A stretch of DNA of 64,000 nt from positions 113,390,767 to 113,454,766 of the forward strand of contig OY856411.1 in the NCBI GenBank assembly GCA_963693085.1, given 5' to 3'. This DNA comes from Alisma plantago-aquatica (lineage: Eukaryota > Streptophyta > Magnoliopsida > Alismatales > Alismataceae). Positions within the stretch are counted from its first letter, which is position 1. Each line of letters begins with the position of its first letter. Below the pieces are notes generated by a model, which ran no database searches, was not told the DNA's origin, and saw only the letters and a program-made list of their open reading frames with translations. The position numbers and the translations under genes are program-made. This document shows, piece by piece, positions 20,531 through 31,075 of this stretch.

Positions 20531-22942
20531 TGGTGTGATTCCGCTAGAGGTGCAACACACTAGCCGATTTGACTCGACTAGATGCGCCCGACGAGGTCGG
20601 AACGCACGGGATGGGATTGTGCTTTCAAAATTTATAAACCTAAACTAGCGCACCTACTTCTACTAAAACAACTACACCCGCAAGCGCACGGGGTCGTGTT
20701 GTAGTATAGGAAGGTGGCAAGTATAGGGTCAATCCACAGGGAAAAGAGGGGGTGCTAGAGCTAGGTTAGTTTAGCTAGGTTCCTACTGTGGAGACTAGGA
20801 TTAAGGGTTTAAAGGTTGATTTGATCGTTAACTAAGGATGAACAAGAAAGCAGTTAAAGGCAGGAATGAAATCTACATTAACCCTAGACTAGATTAAGAC
20901 TAAGCAGGAAAGAAAGGACTAAGCTAGGTATGAAAAGACAAATTATGCTAAGGCAAGCAAGAGAAAAGCAAAAGAGAAATTAAAGAACTAAACTAACATG
21001 AGCAAGGCAAGAACAAGGCAAGCAACTGACTAAGCAAGAAAAGAACTAATTAAGCTAAGCAGGCACAAAACTAGGGTTTTAAGCAATAAAGAGAGGTGTG
21101 GGATGTTTAGGGGTATGAACTTATCACTTAAGTTGGGGGTGACATATGAACATTATGATTCCATTTAGATTATCCAAACCAAATAATAAGTTAGAGTCTA
21201 ATGAATTAACCTAAGCTACTAACTGGCCATGGATATGCTAGGTTGTGTATAGGGGAACTAGTCCCTAACACCACCCACTACCCTTACGAGGCTCAATTGG
21301 GTTAGGGATTAGGTTCAATTCAATTAGAGTCTAATCAAGTCTAGGTTTCTAGATTAGGCATTCCTAGGGCAATTAGGGGCCGAGGGTAGTAATGGGGAGG
21401 TGAAATTAGGGTTTTGGACCCCAATTCCCCCACATTCTAGCCTTGAGAAGGCTCCATGCTAATTGCAATAGAATTACCTAATCCAGCTACTTAGATCTCT
21501 CACTTAGGTTTAGGGAGATTGATTAGGATGTAGGAAGATGGGAGACAACCTAGGGATCCAAGAATTGGACCTAGGGGCAAATCCCAAAATTCACACATAT
21601 AAGAAATTTGCTTAAATTCCTAAGTGATTTCACACACAAACCAACAAACAATCCATGGAGAATGAGATAGAAATAGAATATAATCATTAACAAATGAAAT
21701 TACAAAGTTTACATGTCATTTTCCCCCAACATGGTATCAAAGTAACATAATTTCCCCCAAACAGCCCACCCACAGGGGCCTAGCTACTCATAGAAATGGA
21801 AAATACAAAAAGAGAGAAGAAAGAGGTAGAAGAAGCCATGGAGCTCGGTGTAGATGAAGAAGTCCTCCTCTCCAGCAGTTGCAGGGACATCCTCCTTCTT
21901 CTCCTTGGATGAAATGGTGTGGAATGATGGAGGGAAGTGGATGGAAGGCTTAGATATGGGGGGGGGGTATGTGGTGGAAATGGTGAAATGCAGTGGATTT
22001 GAGGTGGATATGGAGTGGAATGGAGTGTGTGGCAATTTGGGGAGTTAGGAAGGGGTAGAAGGTAGCTACTCTCGTGCCCCAGCCACCACCTAGGTATATA
22101 TAGGAGTCTAGGGGGTCTAGGGTTAAGTTAGGGGCAAAATGGGGAAAGCAGTGAAAAAGTGGCTGGATTTTGTGAGTAGCACGGCCGTGGTGGGGTACCA
22201 CGACCGTGGTGGGTAGGGTAGGCCATGGCCGTGGTGGATGGGCACGATCGTGGAAATAAAAATTGCAAAGTTACAAAGTTTTTGTCAAAACGGCCACGAT
22301 CGTGGTGTGTCACCACGACCGTGGTGGAGGTGGTGTGCCACGGTCGTGGTGTATGGAACGACCGTGGTGAGCTTGGTGGAGGTGGTCATGGTGCTGCTGC
22401 ACGGACATTTTGCTGTGTTGTTCCACGGCCGTTTTGTGGAGCACGGCCGTGGTGTCAACCCATTGCACGGCTATTTTGTGCTGCACGGCCGTGGTGTCAA
22501 CCCATTGCACAGATGTTTTGTGCTGCACGACCGTGCTGCCTTCTGCTTGATTTGGAGGTTGAACCTGTCGATTTCTAAGTGACCTAGCACGGCCGTTTTG
22601 TGGTACCACGGCCGTGCTGGGTCCTGGCGCAACACTTTGACTTGGATCTTTGACTTTTCTTGGACATCTTGGCTTCAATTGATCTTTGGCCACTAGGGGT
22701 AGGTCAAGGGAGCATCAGAATTCACTTTGGGCCTCTCCAAGTGCAGAGGAACCCTAGGATCGCCCCTTCTCTCTCTCTTCCATCAAGCGTGGTCCGAATG
22801 CCTGAAAAACATGCAAATAATGTCCATAAGTGCATTTTATACAAATAAGCATATTAGGGGGAATGACATGCAATCTAACAGGTATAGATGTGATTGAAGA
22901 GCAAAAAGACACAAGATTAAGCCCTAAAATAGGGCTGAATCA
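20531..22942 (-). repeat. 5' LTR of the Athila-like element
   Basis: Begins TGGTGTGATTCCGC and ends GGGCTGAATCA on the plus strand. Near-identical partner of 7255-9647. Confidence 0.92.
22180..22620. repeat. Cluster of CACGGCCGTG palindromes in the 5' LTR
   Basis: Same array as at 8880-9320, with independent transitions at several motif copies. At least four copies are perfect CACGGCCGTG. Confidence 0.85.
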
Positions 22943-22947
22943 GTAGC

Positions 22948-25125
22948 AGTTTTTGGATAAGAAGATGTGTGTTTTGTTTGCATTCACACACAACCCCGTT
23001 TTCTCCCCAAACACTTTTAAAAGATTTTACAAGCTACATAGTGTATTCTATTTTGCTTCCACGAAGACCAACACATCATCCACAAATATCAGATGGGTGA
23101 ACACCCTTATGCCATGAACATAATAGGATTTTATATCTTTCTTTTCCTCTGTCGCACACATCTTCTTAGTGAAGTATTCCATGACAATCACAAATAGGAG
23201 AGGAGAGAAAGGGTCCCCTTGGTGCAGCCCATTGCCACCCCTAAACATCCCAGCAGATGTATCATTGACCAGAATAGAGAAGCTTGTAGTCCCTACATAC
23301 TGTGCCATCCAGCCAATCCATTGCTCATTGAACCTCATTTGCTACATGACCCACCACAACTTTTCCCACCCGACACTGTCATATTCTTTGGATACATCCA
23401 GTTTTAGGTAAGTTTTCCTGCTACCTCGCATGACATTATAGTCCAGTATGAATTCTCCTACCAACAGAGTGCAATCACTAATGCTTCTTCTAGTAACAAA
23501 GACTCCTCAATTTATAGAAATGAGATAAGGGAGGACCATCTTTAGTCTAGCCGCCAGAAGTTTTGCAATAATTTTATATTGAACCAAACAACATGCTATG
23601 GGTCTAAAATCAATAAGAGAAGATGTCACCTTTTTCTTTGGGATGAGTACCAAAAAAGAATGATTAACCTGTCTTACCATGTTCCCTCCCTCCATGAACC
23701 AGTTTTCATATTCAACAAGGTCTTTCTTGAGAACATCCCACATTTTCTTGTAGAAGTAAGCATTAAAACCATCAGAACCTAGGGATTTGTTGTTGTCTAT
23801 GCTCCATAGTGCGTCTTTGACTTCTTGCTCATTGGTTTTCCTCAACAAGATGTTATTGTGTGTGCTTGTGAGTTTGGACTTCCACTCTGTCTCCTCCTCT
23901 TCTATTTCTTTCTCAAAGTTTTTGTTATATAATGAGGTATGTCAACAGTTTGCTCCTCTAGATCTTCATGCATGTTGACAACCCTACCTTCCGCATCAAT
24001 CAACTTAGATATGATGTTGTCTGCTTCTTTTCGCTTTACTGCAGCATGATAGAGTCTGGTATTTCTGTCCATCTATCATCCACTTTTCCCTGCTCGTCTA
24101 CTAGTAGAATTTTTCCTCTACTCTTTTCAGATCTTGTAACATCATTTTCAGCTCTCCATCTTTCTTTATCAATATCCTATTGAGTGGGTCGGATAACAAC
24201 TTTTCTCTGACTTCTCTACTTTCTTTTTTTATTTCTACAAGCATGTTTGGGATATTCACTTCAACCTTGGCCCATTTCTTGATAGCAACTTTAACATTCG
24301 CCAACTTTTTTGCAAAGACAAACATGGGGTTACCGGACACCTGTGTACTCCATGCTTCTTTTATAACGTCATTAAAACCCTTCTAATCAGCCCAATAATT
24401 TAGGAAACGGAACTGTCTCCTTTTTTGTTTCTTCTTCGTAATCTGAACTAAGATGGGAGCATGATCGCTTAATTCAGATTCACCTGCCTTCACCTACACA
24501 TTAGGAAATATATGCAACCATTCATCATTTACCAGTGCTCTATTAAGCTTACTTGCAATTCTGTCTTCTGGACTTCTCTTGTTGTTCCATGTGAAAATAG
24601 CCCCTCCAGTCATTGGTAGTTTAAACATCCCATCTTTATCTATAGTGTGGTTGAAAGCGTCAATCTCTACATTCAATGCTAGACTTCTGCCTTTTTTCTC
24701 TGTATGCATACAGACACTATTAAAATCCTCAGTCACCAAGCACAGAAGAGATGCATGTCTAGCTATATCGATCAGTTTATCCCATAGATCCAACCTGGCT
24801 TTTGCATCACTATGAGCATACACAATTGTCATCATCATGTGCAGGCCTCTATTGTTCACACAGTCAACTGTAACATGCTAACCTGACATTTGTAGCACTG
24901 ACACCTTCCAAAAATTCAGTTTCCATGCCACACAAACTCTGGCATATTCTACATTTGATGCATATTCCCATCCATGCAGAAATAAATATCTAATGCTATT
25001 TTTAATTCTGACCTTTTTTTTCATTTCCACCAAAGCAACCAAAGAGTGGCCACTAGAAGCTATCCACTCCCCGATCTCCTTCTTTTTTCTCCTGTCACAC
25101 CCCCTTTAATATTCCACAATAACAT
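22948..25125 (-). pseudogene. LINE ORF2, 5' part: endonuclease and reverse transcriptase
   Basis: ORF2 appears to start at the ATG at 25123-25125, reading MLLWNIKG, one base after the ORF1 stop. An apurinic-endonuclease-type domain follows (24494-25125, with TEDFNSVC where the family has GDFN). Next is a linker (24101-24340), then RT with NKSLGSDGFNAYFYKKMWDV (near 23780), FLVLIPKKK, DFRPIACC, GLHQGDPFSPLLFVIVMEYF and the catalytic FVDD in HLIFVDDVLVFVEAK (near 23060). Frameshifts and stops separate these blocks. The frame breaks at the Athila-like insertion and resumes at 7254. Confidence 0.87.
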
Positions 25126-25126
25126 A

Positions 25127-26416
25127 TTAAATAGTTTTTTGTGACCTCATTTGCCTAGGTGGATCCTTCTTGTTGTTCCTCCTTGGTTCATCCTTCTTGT
25201 TTGTATGGACCAGTTCCTCCTCTTCTTTGTCAGATTCATAGAGTGCCTCGAAACTGTAGTTTGTGTCTAATATTGTCCCCACTCCCTATTTTGTAGGTAT
25301 ACCTTTATACACCTTCTTCTTCTTTGCAGAGGAAGTAGGAATGAACTCTCCCTCTTCAGCTGCTTCCTTGTCTTTGTTATCATTGTTCTCTGTCAGCGTA
25401 GCTTCCACCTTGTCTACTGTCAATGGAGTGCTAGAATCCTCCTTTTCAGTCAGTTGGGTGGTCATATTCTCCTTCTCAGCATTCGGCTGGGGCATCTCCT
25501 TCGCAATCAATGCCTATTTTTCCTTCCACACCTTGTCTTCCTTCGAGACTTGTTTCTTGTTGCACTCCTCAGCATCACACTGATGGCCGAAGGCACTACA
25601 TCTTCGACACCTTGTTGGAATATGATCATAGACAATTGGGACCGCAATCGGCTCTCTCCCTTTCACATTCAACCAAACTTTGTCTGTCTGGGTGACCTCT
25701 GCCTTCAATTTGATTAATACCATTTTCTCATCTGTCTCCAGGGATCGGTCATCAATATGTAAGACTTTTCTAGCTCCGTATGCAATGATCCCAGCCGAAC
25801 GCCTCATACACACCCTACCAAAGGACTCTAGCGTGACCCAGGATGGGACTGTGGAGAAGGTCTCCTTTTTCCGTTCGTCGCCATGCTTGTAGCTCTTCAC
25901 CACCACCAATTGGGTGTCAAACCATCTAGTTCCCAAAGACAACGCTGCCTGCTTATCCATGGTGTTGGAGAAACATGTTAGGAAAACACTGTTTTCTCTA
26001 GACAGAAGGTCAAAAGCTCCTTTGGGCCTCCATGTTCTTTGAATTCGGGCTTGCAGGTGTGGGAAAAATGGTCATTTTCCCAGGGTGTACACCATTACCG
26101 TGAATTCCCATATGTCTTTCATCCTTACGAATTCCTCCTCCTCCAATTCAACGTGGACCTCTCCGTCCACCATCCTCGTCTCTGGGAAGGCGGTCTCCTT
26201 CTCTTTCCCTTTTGCTAGCTTCGTCAGGACCTACGTCCATGCAATCTTGCACTGCGCCACAGCTTCTTCCTTCATCTTCCCGCCTGGGCTAGGGTTTCCA
26301 TCTTCAATATAATCATTGTGTTTCTTGGTTGGTGGGTGGGTTAGGGTTCGTAGGTGGGTAGGTTTGTGGGTGGGAGGTGGACGTCGGAGGGGGGAATCCG
26401 CCGACGTTGTTGCCAT
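25127..26416 (-). pseudogene. LINE ORF1 (DUF4283 plus zinc knuckle)
   Basis: From ATG at 26416 a single frame of 429 codons runs to TAA at 25127-25129 with in-frame stops but no frameshift. The domains in order are a proline- and threonine-rich N-terminus (PPPTHKPTHLRTLTHPPTKK), a DUF4283-like nucleic-acid-binding domain (RMVDGEVHVELEEEEFVRMK and later FDTQLVVVKSY), a zf-CCHC_4 knuckle (CRRCSAFGHQCDAEEC) and an acidic, lysine-rich tail. The stops at 26231, near 25511 and near 25283 sit where CAG fits. One near 26065 sits where TGG fits. Confidence 0.85.
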
Positions 26417-26993
26417 TATCGGGCCAATCACCTGGATGGTCGCCAGAGCGTGCCCTAAAGGACATGTTTTTGTCAGTGTATGTTTGGTATATTGTATATG
26501 TATGTATGTATATATATACACTATATATATATATATGTATATATGTGAGTGTGCAATGAGATAGAGAGTGCGAGTAAGAGTGAGAGACAGGGATAGACTA
26601 GTATAAAATAGAGTATATAGATCACACCATACACTCAAGTAGTGTTTAGATACCAATGATATTTTCTGGAAAACCCAAAACATTCATTTTGTTTTTGTAT
26701 CAAATAGACTATATGCCATTTTCTTATCTCATTTACAAGACTATAGGTCACTCATTAAAGAGCAACTAAATCAACCAACATAACTATTTCAAGTGTATCA
26801 TTTATAGGGATGGGTGTTAAACAAAACTATACTATAGAAACTAACCAGACCGAATCAACTGACCAGTTTGATTGGTCTTAGAAGGATGAATGATTTGGTT
26901 TGGTTCAATATTTTTTCAAACCATTAAATAATATTTTGATTTAGTCAAAAGTAAAGTATAACTAACCATACTGGTACATATTTAAACATATCC

Positions 26994-26994
<1 letters not shown>

Positions 26995-27034
<40 letters not shown>
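26995..27034. repeat. AT dinucleotide microsatellite
   Basis: About 20 uninterrupted AT units. Confidence 0.95.
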
Positions 27035-27036
<2 letters not shown>

Positions 27037-27186
27037 AAAAATACCTATTTTAACTTAATAATACATTACTGAAATACTTGTATATGTTAAAATATATAAC
27101 TTATCCTAGAAAATTGGGGTTCCAATAAAAATACATTAATTTTTGTTGTATAATTCACGCATAGTGATGTGAAGTTACCTGGAATA

Positions 27187-27435
27187 TGCCAACACATAGT
27201 TTGTAGGTATGTTCTTATATTAACCATTTCTAACTAATATGTACTCGAGGATTAGTCTATCATGTTAAATGGATTGCTAAATATGAAGAAAAATGGCAAG
27301 ATGTCATGAAAAGTCTGATAAAAAACTGTGTGTGTGTGGTATATCAACACATAGTTTGTAAATATGTTCATATACTAACCATTTCTAAAAAAATATTGGG
27401 ATGTTAATTTATCACAAAAAATTGTGTGTGTGTCT
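27187..27435. repeat. Local direct duplication
   Basis: The phrase CAACACATAGTTTGTA, then TATGTTC, TAACCATTTCTAA and, after a gap, a GTGTGTGTG run, occurs at about 27189-27330 and again, shorter, at about 27342-27435. It is a diverged tandem duplication. Confidence 0.65.
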
Positions 27436-28764
27436 CCGAGGTACCACCTTAAATGCGGAATATTGATCCATTGACCGAAGAATGACATATAAGTTTATAC
27501 CTTCACTATATAGCCCCATTATTAATAGATACTTGTCATAAATCCTATTATATAAGCTTGTTGATATTGGGTTAAGTGCCCATAGAAAACTAGGGTTGCA
27601 CCAAAGTTCCTTATTTCAATGTGTTTATGCTTAAGAAATAGTTTTTCAGGGGTTATCGTCTAATAATATGCCTTTCCTATCTCTGATGCCTTTTATTTTC
27701 TAAGTTCCATATTTATTATAAAATGCCTAAGCATGTAGTTCCCACAGTTGTAACCCTAGCGTTGCTCCTATCATATATGACCCACCCCTAAAATTCTCTA
27801 TTAAGTCGAGGTTCCTACAATAGGCTATGATTGAAACAAGAAATCTTATTTATAGTATAATTGAAAGAAAAAATAAAACAAACAAAAATATATTATATTT
27901 GTATCTAGAAGAAAAAGGTTGGATCTTAGGAAAAATCAAGGCATGGACCCCATTATGTAAATATAACGACATGAAACAAGTTCCCTAGATGGCCAATGAA
28001 AGTCATTGAGTGATAAACGATCAAAATGGTCAAAGACCAAAACCAGAGATTGCTCCGCAGCTATTTAGGACGGCATTACATCTAAATAAAAGTGGTTTTA
28101 AAAATCTTGTGGCCAATTAGAGTGCAGATTAACTTGGGTCGTATAAAAATTCGGACGTTTATTATGTGGGAGGCCTTTCTTATAGAAAAATGATAGCAAA
28201 CCAATCAAAATTTGTCATAAAATTTAAGAATTCGTTTTAGAATTAAAAATTTAATTTCTCTATTAATTTCTTTGTGGTTGGATTTTGGGGATTCTCATTA
28301 GTTATTCTATACTTATTATATTGGAGGCCTCCTATACTATTTTTTTACAAATTGGTGGACAAGTATTAGAAATGAAGATTCAAGGCAAAAACATTGGATA
28401 GGACAACCACGACAAAAAAGAGTGGTGCATCGCCTCAATCTGGATGGAGACTACTGACAAAAAGAGTGTCATTAAATTGGAAGATCAACAGTACTGTTAT
28501 ATACACTTGCTCCTTCACTCAACACCTACGTAATTTTTAGGAGGGGAATATTGTTGATGTAATAGGAAAGGCCTATTTAATTAATAAATTAGAAAAAGAA
28601 AGACGAAAAAGAAAAAAATATATATTTTTTGACAATGTTTAATACGGAATGAATTTTGTGGAAATGGACAACATTACATTCTTTGTGTAAAGTATTTTGT
28701 AACAACACTTTCATTAACACACTTTGAAGAAATAATAATATTAGATAAGAATAATATTCATATT

Positions 28765-29165
28765 TTACGATACAATACTCATAGTTTGGAATACAATACT
28801 CATGTATTGAGTACAGTACATCAGTAAGTAAATATTCTTATTCTACTCTTAAAATGAGAGCAGCGTACTCCACAACACATGTATTGTATACCTGAGTATA
28901 ATATCAAGATTTTGCATTACTCATGTTTTAAGGGTATAATACCAATGTCACTTGCTATTTTGGAGAATATAATACCTATATTTGAGATACAACACATATA
29001 TTTTCAGGCACATTATTCTCATTTTGGGGTACATTACTCCTGTGTTGTGAGCGTACACTATCCGTATTTTGAGTTACAATACTCGTTACATGGAGCAAGA
29101 TATCCATATATTAGGTGTACACTACTTCCATTTCTGAGGTACGACACGAATCTTATTTGTTGATG
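28765..29165 (+). repeat. Degenerate minisatellite, unit about 22 bp
   Basis: Around sixteen diverged copies of a unit resembling TACAATACTCATATTTTGAG stand head to tail, for example TACAATACTCATAGTTTGGA, CACATTATTCTCATTTTGGG and CGTACACTATCCGTATTTTG. An open frame at 28879-29163 runs through it with a 7-residue period (HYSHFGV, HYSCVVS, VHYPYFE), which reflects the DNA repeat. Confidence 0.75.
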
Positions 29166-29693
29166 TACTATACTCCAAAATAGGGGTATACCCCGAAAAT
29201 ACATATATTATACCCCAATTACATATACTATATTTTTTTCTTATATTATTTTTCTCCAAATTGTGTCAACATTACTCTTATAGAAAAGTATTTCGGATAA
29301 GAAATCTATTTTTTTTTTTATCTCAGTTAAAAATTCTTACATATTAGAAATTATAAGTAAAATAATTTTATATTTTCCTTCTTTCATTTTTCTCAAAAAT
29401 ATATTGACATTAGTCTTATTTGAAAATATTTTTTTAAATTTAATTTTTATTCGTCAAAAAAATCATTATAGATTGAAAGTAGTGAAAAAAATTATCTACA
29501 TCTCTTTTCATTATTGTATACTAAATAAGTGTACAACAATCAGATCACATGTTAGATCACATGTTGTGTACCTAATGTTCATCTCAGTGTCTTCCCCCGC
29601 CATCCGGGCATCTATCTCCCACCATCTCAGCCGTGTATGTCCTAACTAGATTAGTGTGCGTTGACAGACGGATGTAGAATGCACACCTCCATA
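29166..29693. other. Unassigned AT-rich spacer
   Basis: No gene is seen. The region is T-rich with scattered short frames. A TAGATCACATGT duplication lies near 29543-29565. Confidence 0.4.
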
Positions 29694-29701
29694 TTAATTG
29701 G
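29694..29701. repeat. Target site duplication of the MULE, left (TTAATTGG)
   Basis: TTAATTGG precedes the GGGATAAAA terminus and recurs at 31068-31075 after the TTTATCCC terminus. Eight bases match exactly. Including one mismatched outer base the repeat would be nine, the usual length for Mutator-like elements. Confidence 0.8.
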
Positions 29702-29990
29702 GGGATAAAAAAATTAAAATAGCACACTTTAATAAAAATATGTACTGAAATAACACCATAGCCATCTTATTTCCCATAATAGCCTACTTTCTCGTGAAAA
29801 CGCTAAGAAATTGGTATTTTTCTTGTTCTCGGGACTAAAGACGCCAATTGGTTTGGCGTTTTCAGTTGAAAGCACCCAGTCCGTTTGACGTTTTCAGTTG
29901 AAAGCACCCGGTTGGTTTGGCGTTTTCACATAAAAGTGCCAGAAAATTAGCGTTTTATCTAAAAGTGCGAGAAAGTTAGGCATTTTCATT
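29702..29990 (+). repeat. Left terminal inverted repeat with subterminal repeats
   Basis: The outer 55 bases (GGGATAAAA, later CACACTTTAATAAAAATATG) and the inner 75 bases (GGCGTTTTCACATAAAAG to TTTTCATTTCTC) are inverted copies of the right end. Between them about 150 extra bases carry direct repeats of GGCGTTTTCAGTTGAAAGCA. Confidence 0.85.
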
Positions 29991-30066
29991 TCTCACCCTC
30001 TGCCCCCTCTTCACAGGGACTCCCAACTCTCACCCTCTTCCCCCTCTTCACAGGCACTCCCAACTC
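29991..30066. repeat. Short tandem duplication in captured leader
   Basis: Two near-identical copies of a segment of about 36 bases, CTCACCCTCTGCCCCCTCTT to CACTCCCAACT, follow one another at the start of the captured sequence. Confidence 0.8.
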
Positions 30067-30432
30067 ATAGCAGAGGAAGCACGATGCCCGCACTGCCATC
30101 ATATGTCTTCTTCTTCTTCTTCTCACCTTTTTTGGTTTCCCGTGATCACCGCTCGCTACATTGGCGTTGAGCACTTGCTGCAACCTTTCTTGTGTGGATC
30201 AGAGGAGTCGTCACCGTCTTCATTCATTCAAAACAGCAACAATCTCTATCCTCTCTTCCCGCACCTACCTACCAAAGCCATTAAGAAGACAACACCCGAC
30301 TACTCCCCGTTCGGCATCTTGGGTGTTTCGCCCACTCCTGTAGCACCATCTCACAGAGTATTACTGCTCCCCCATTTTAGCCATCATGTTCCTTACCGAC
30401 GTTCCCGAAGACAGCTAGCAGCTAGAGGATCA

Positions 30433-30940
30433 ATGTGGACTGCACCGCCACGGCCGTCTGTGTTGACGCCGCTACTGGTACTCGTAGTGGTGTTGTCGGC
30501 TTCCACTACATGATCTGCTGCAGGGCATGACTACGGCGATGCTCTCCGGAAGAGTATACTCTTCTTCCAAGGTGAGAGATCAGGTAGGCTACCACCGGAC
30601 CAACAGATCAGGTGGAGGGGTGATTCGGCGCTGCACGACAGAGCACAAGAAGGGGTGAGTAGATAGAGAAAAGCCAGAGCATTAGCATTTCGCATACTAT
30701 GTCTTCCTAATCAGTCGATTGATTGATTCTTTGCCCAATATCTCATTGTCAGGTTGACCTGTCTGGCAGTTACTACGACGCCGGCGACAAAGTTCGGGTT
30801 CCCAATGGCATTCACAACCACACTCCTCTCCTGGTGCGCCATCGACTTCACACACCTCTCCCAATCCTCCCAACTCCCGCAAACCCTCTCCGCCATCCGC
30901 TGGGGAACAGCGTCGTCTTCTATAACTTGCACCCATCGCG
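30433..30940 (+). pseudogene. GH9 endo-1,4-beta-glucanase, captured 5' fragment
   Basis: Exon 1 (30433-30654) reads from ATG a signal-peptide-like start (LTPLLVLVVVLSA), a TGA at 30511-30513 where CGA fits, then [36 protein letters not shown] 98-base intron follows with GTGAGT at 30655 and TTGTCAG ending at 30752. Exon 2 continues in phase with VDLSGSYYDAGDK, the GH9 YYDAGDN motif. After a frameshift it reads KFGFPMAFTTTLLSW and LSAIRWGT. Plant GH9 secreted cellulases have exactly this order at their N-terminus. The fragment stops at the inner edge of the right inverted repeat, so about 400 residues including the catalytic acid are missing. It cannot be active. Confidence 0.88.
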
Positions 30941-31067
30941 AGGAGAAATGAAAACGCTAACTTTTTGACATTAAAACACCAATTTTCTGTTGCTTTTATG
31001 TGAAAACGCCGCGCTTTTGGCTGAATACATATTTTTATTAAAGTGTGTAATTTTAGTTTTTTATCCC
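30938..31067 (-). repeat. Right terminal inverted repeat
   Basis: Read on the minus strand it starts GGGATAAAAA and matches the left repeat over two blocks that are contiguous here but separated by about 150 bases on the left. Confidence 0.85.
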
Positions 31068-31075
31068 TTAATTGG
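31068..31075. repeat. Target site duplication of the MULE, right (TTAATTGG)
   Basis: Exact copy of 29694-29701. Confidence 0.8.

Larger units (their letters stand above)
7255..22942 (-). mobile_element. Athila-like Ty3/gypsy element, non-autonomous
   Basis: The element is complete at its ends: two LTRs of about 2.4 kb (7255-9647 and 20531-22942) that look well over 90 percent identical, a perfect 5-bp target duplication, a decayed primer site like the tRNA-Asp complement next to the right LTR, and a polypurine tract next to the left one. The minus strand encodes gag (19317-20373), a gag tail with retropepsin (18132-19316) and a third ORF (15346-17157). No reverse transcriptase, RNase H or integrase is present, so it must have moved using proteins from another element. 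A solo LTR is nested inside it at 10351-14594. Without that and its target repeat the element is about 11.4 kb. Confidence 0.9.
22943..26440 (-). mobile_element. LINE (L1 type), 5' part with ORF1 and ORF2
   Basis: Minus-strand LINE whose reading continues across the Athila-like element into 6077-7254. The GTAGC at 22943-22947 is the right copy of the target site. It encodes an ORF1 with DUF4283 and zinc knuckle, then ORF2 with endonuclease and RT. The 5' end is not sharply defined. ORF1 starts at 26416, and microsatellite sequence begins about 26500. Confidence 0.88.
26441..28764. other. Unassigned AT-rich region with microsatellites
   Basis: No gene is visible. TA/TGTA microsatellites occur at about 26485-26550 and an AT repeat at 26995-27034. 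A purine tract AGGAGGGGAATA followed by TGTTGATGTAAT at 28539-28560 looks like a polypurine tract next to an LTR start on the plus strand, but no second LTR copy is in the window. Confidence 0.5.
29702..31067 (+). mobile_element. Pack-MULE-like element with captured GH9 gene piece
   Basis: A 1366-bp element with long terminal inverted repeats (29702-29990 and 30938-31067) and an 8-9 bp target duplication. It encodes no transposase. The whole interior between the repeats is host-derived sequence: a 5' leader, first exon, intron and part of the second exon of a family GH9 endo-1,4-beta-glucanase, on the plus strand. This structure defines Pack-MULEs. hAT is the alternative if the target duplication is truly 8 bp, but the long inverted repeats and GGG-type end favour Mutator-like. 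Confidence 0.85.

Noticed and set aside
26231..26683. 150-codon minus-strand frame as a separate gene
   Set aside because: Its first ~89 codons read a TA/TG microsatellite. Only the part from 26416 belongs to LINE ORF1.
28539..28560. Polypurine tract plus LTR start of a plus-strand retroelement
   Set aside because: The string AGGAGGGGAATATTGTTGATG is suggestive, but no second LTR, primer site or coding domain supports it within the window.
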